Of a stretch of 6,074 nucleotides of DNA, positions 4,823-6,074 are shown one piece after another. Location of the stretch: positions 1 through 6,074 of the forward strand of contig JALOOS010000114.1 in the NCBI GenBank assembly GCA_025454275.1, read 5' to 3'. The position numbers and the translations under genes are program-made. Each line of letters starts with the position of its first letter. Positions within the stretch are counted from its first letter, which is position 1. The notes below the pieces were generated by a model. It was not told where the DNA came from. It saw nothing but the letters and a program-made list of their open reading frames with translations, and ran no database searches. The DNA comes from Desulfobacterales bacterium. GTDB lineage: Bacteria > Desulfobacterota > Desulfobacteria > Desulfobacterales > SpSt-501.

Positions 4823-5410
4823 ATGAAACAGGTCCTGGCGGCGATGGCGATCATCTGTTGGGCCCTGGCGGGAGCCGCTTCGGCCGGCGGGCCGCCGCCC
4901 GCCGCGGACCCATTTCCCGGCCGGCCGGGGGTCGTCGTGACCGATGTGCTCGAGATGCGGGCGGTCGTGGAGGCGATCGATCCGGCCAAACGCATCGTGT
5001 CGCTGAAGGGCCCCCAGGGTCGGTCCTTCACCCTGAAGGCGGACAAGGCGGTCGCCAACCTCAACCAGATCCGAAAAGGGGATTCGGTCCGGGTCGATTT
5101 CGTCGAGTCCATCGTGGTGATGATGAGCCCGGCCGATGCCCCCGCGAACGCGGCCGGAGGCCGGCTGGTCTCCGTGGCGCCGAAGGGGTCGAAACCGGCC
5201 GTGCTCCTGGCTGAGACCCTCCCGGTGAGGGCGGTCGTGCAATCCGTCGACCCGAAGGCACACACCATCTCTCTCAAGGAGGCCGGCGGCGGCCTCAAGA
5301 CCGTGCCGGTGGACCGCGGATTCAAACGGCTTCAGGAGTTTCGCCCCGGCGATCGGGTGATGGTGCGGTTGACCGAGGCCCTGGCCCTTAAAATCGAGAA
5401 ACGCAAATAA
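4823..5410 (+). CDS. Exported two-repeat beta-rich protein of unknown function
   Basis: I do not recognise a named family. The 195-residue product starts with a Sec signal peptide (MKQVLAAMAI, hydrophobic core to about residue 19, likely cleavage after ASA at 19-21) with no lipobox, so a periplasmic location is expected. A Pro/Gly-rich linker (22-38) leads into two modules that align without gaps, residues 41-101 and 131-191, about 20 of 61 positions identical. Both share RAVV, a DP turn, SLK, a central charged strand and a (K/P)GD-V-V segment followed by E, as in small beta-barrel folds. A linker at 102-130 separates them. The ATG at 4823 is preferred over an in-frame TTG at 4808 because it gives a clean signal peptide and has AGG 5 nt upstream. 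It lies 31 nt before mlaA on the same strand, so the two are probably co-transcribed and may share envelope function. No catalytic or metal-binding motif is evident. Confidence 0.85.
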   Translation: MKQVLAAMAIICWALAGAASAGGPPPAADPFPGRPGVVVTDVLEMRAVVEAIDPAKRIVSLKGPQGRSFTLKADKAVANLNQIRKGDSVRVDFVESIVVMMSPADAPANAAGGRLVSVAPKGSKPAVLLAETLPVRAVVQSVDPKAHTISLKEAGGGLKTVPVDRGFKRLQEFRPGDRVMVRLTEALALKIEKRK

Positions 5411-5441
5411 GACGAGTCCAATTATCAGGAGAGAAGGGCGC

Positions 5442-6074
5442 ATGCGTAAGGGATGGGTGCTTGCGGTCGTTTTGCTCGTCGTCGGGTGGGCGGGGGGGGC
5501 GGGGGTTCCACCGGCCGCCGCCCAGGATCAGCCCGCGGGCGGCGCTGCAGCGGAAGCCGGTCAAACGATCGACCCCTATGATGACGAGGAGGATGATGAG
5601 GGCGGCAGCCGCGTGCCGGTGCACGACCCCCTCGAGGTCTTCAACCGGGACATGTTCATCATCAACGACTTTCTCATTCTCTTCGTGCTCGAACCCGCCG
5701 CCAAGGGGGTCAAAGCCGTCGTCCCCTGGGAATTCCGCACGATTTTCCGCAACGCCCTCAAAAACCTCCGCTTCCCGGTGCGCTTCGTCAACAGCCTGCT
5801 CCAGGGCAAGTGGGAAAAAAGCGGGAATGAATTCGCCTCCTTTTTCCTCAATACCACCGTCGGCTTCCTGGGGATGGCCGATGTGGCCTCGATTTATCCC
5901 AGCCTCGCGAGCAGCCCGGAGGACATGGGGCAGACCTTTGCCGTGTGGGGCTGGGAGGAGAGCACTTTTCTGACCCTGCCCTTCTTCGGCCCCTCCACGC
6001 TGCGCGACACTTTGGGAAAACTTCCCGACGGGGTCCTTGACCCTCTCTTCTGGTACCGCAACCTCGGGCTCTCC
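5442..6074 (+). CDS. mlaA: MlaA/VacJ family outer-membrane phospholipid transport protein, 3' end outside window
   Basis: MlaA sits in the outer membrane, removes mislocalised phospholipid from the outer leaflet and passes it to MlaC and the MlaFEDB inner-membrane transporter. The 211 visible residues show the family pattern: HDPLEVFNRDMFIIND at 61-76, the NALKNLRFPVRFVNSLLQGK segment at 104-123, SFFLNTTVGFLGMADVA at 133-149, EDMGQTFAVWG at 160-170, and LPFFGPSTLRDTLG at 179-192. About 40 C-terminal residues are probably missing. The N-terminus is a signal peptide (1-27, ending AAA before QDQ), followed by an Ala/Gly stretch and an acidic cluster DPYDDEEDDE at 44-53. There is no cysteine near the cleavage site, so it is not an evident lipoprotein, unlike E. 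coli MlaA. The ATG at 5442 follows AGGAGAGAAGGG. Co-transcription with the exported protein gene upstream is likely; mlaC may follow downstream but is not seen. Confidence 0.93.
   Translation, partial: MRKGWVLAVVLLVVGWAGGAGVPPAAAQDQPAGGAAAEAGQTIDPYDDEEDDEGGSRVPVHDPLEVFNRDMFIINDFLILFVLEPAAKGVKAVVPWEFRTIFRNALKNLRFPVRFVNSLLQGKWEKSGNEFASFFLNTTVGFLGMADVASIYPSLASSPEDMGQTFAVWGWEESTFLTLPFFGPSTLRDTLGKLPDGVLDPLFWYRNLGLS

Noticed and set aside
4730..5443. Minus-strand open frame of 237 codons opposite the exported protein gene
   Set aside because: The plus-strand gene has a signal peptide, internal repeats and operon spacing. The antisense product is His/Arg/Gly-rich without domains, and its end would run into the trp promoter.

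Overview
The window reads as a piece of chromosome from a GC-rich Gram-negative bacterium. A deltaproteobacterial (Desulfobacterota-like) host is my best guess, from the base composition, the unfused trpE-G-D-C-F order and the MlaA outer-membrane gene. The sequence does not prove this lineage. Two divergent transcription units share a short control region at about 4435-4822.

Minus strand, 4733 down to 1: a tryptophan biosynthesis operon. A strong sigma70-type promoter (TTGACA / TATCGT, 16-nt spacer) drives a leader mRNA. The leader encodes a 24-residue peptide with three consecutive Trp codons (trpL, 4603-4677). It is followed by a set of mutually exclusive hairpins ending in an intrinsic terminator, and then by trpE, trpG, trpD, trpC and trpF in tight succession (gaps of 13, 26 and 19 nt, then a 4-nt ATGA overlap). 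trpF runs off the left edge; trpB and trpA are probably beyond it but are not seen. Together these enzymes convert chorismate and glutamine to anthranilate (TrpE/TrpG), then to phosphoribosylanthranilate (TrpD), its CdRP isomer (TrpF) and indole-3-glycerol phosphate (TrpC).

Plus strand, 4823 to 6074: a gene for an exported 195-residue protein made of two ungapped copies of a ~61-residue beta-rich module (function unknown), then 31 nt later mlaA/VacJ, the outer-membrane component of the Mla phospholipid transport system, cut by the right edge.

The most interesting part is the trp leader. Beyond the classical leader peptide and terminator, the RNA holds six segments that can pair as a chain (1:2, 2:3, 3:4, 4:5, 5:6). 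Three of these stems are 14-15 bp with 8-nt loops. The parity of the chain fits ribosome-stalling attenuation but has two more segments than the four-segment enterobacterial model. Secondary points are a palindrome over the promoter start site, a perfect 12-bp palindrome inside the end of trpC, a Glu in place of the catalytic Asp in TrpF, and an MlaA without a lipobox cysteine. I saw no mobile elements, CRISPR arrays, tRNA or rRNA genes.
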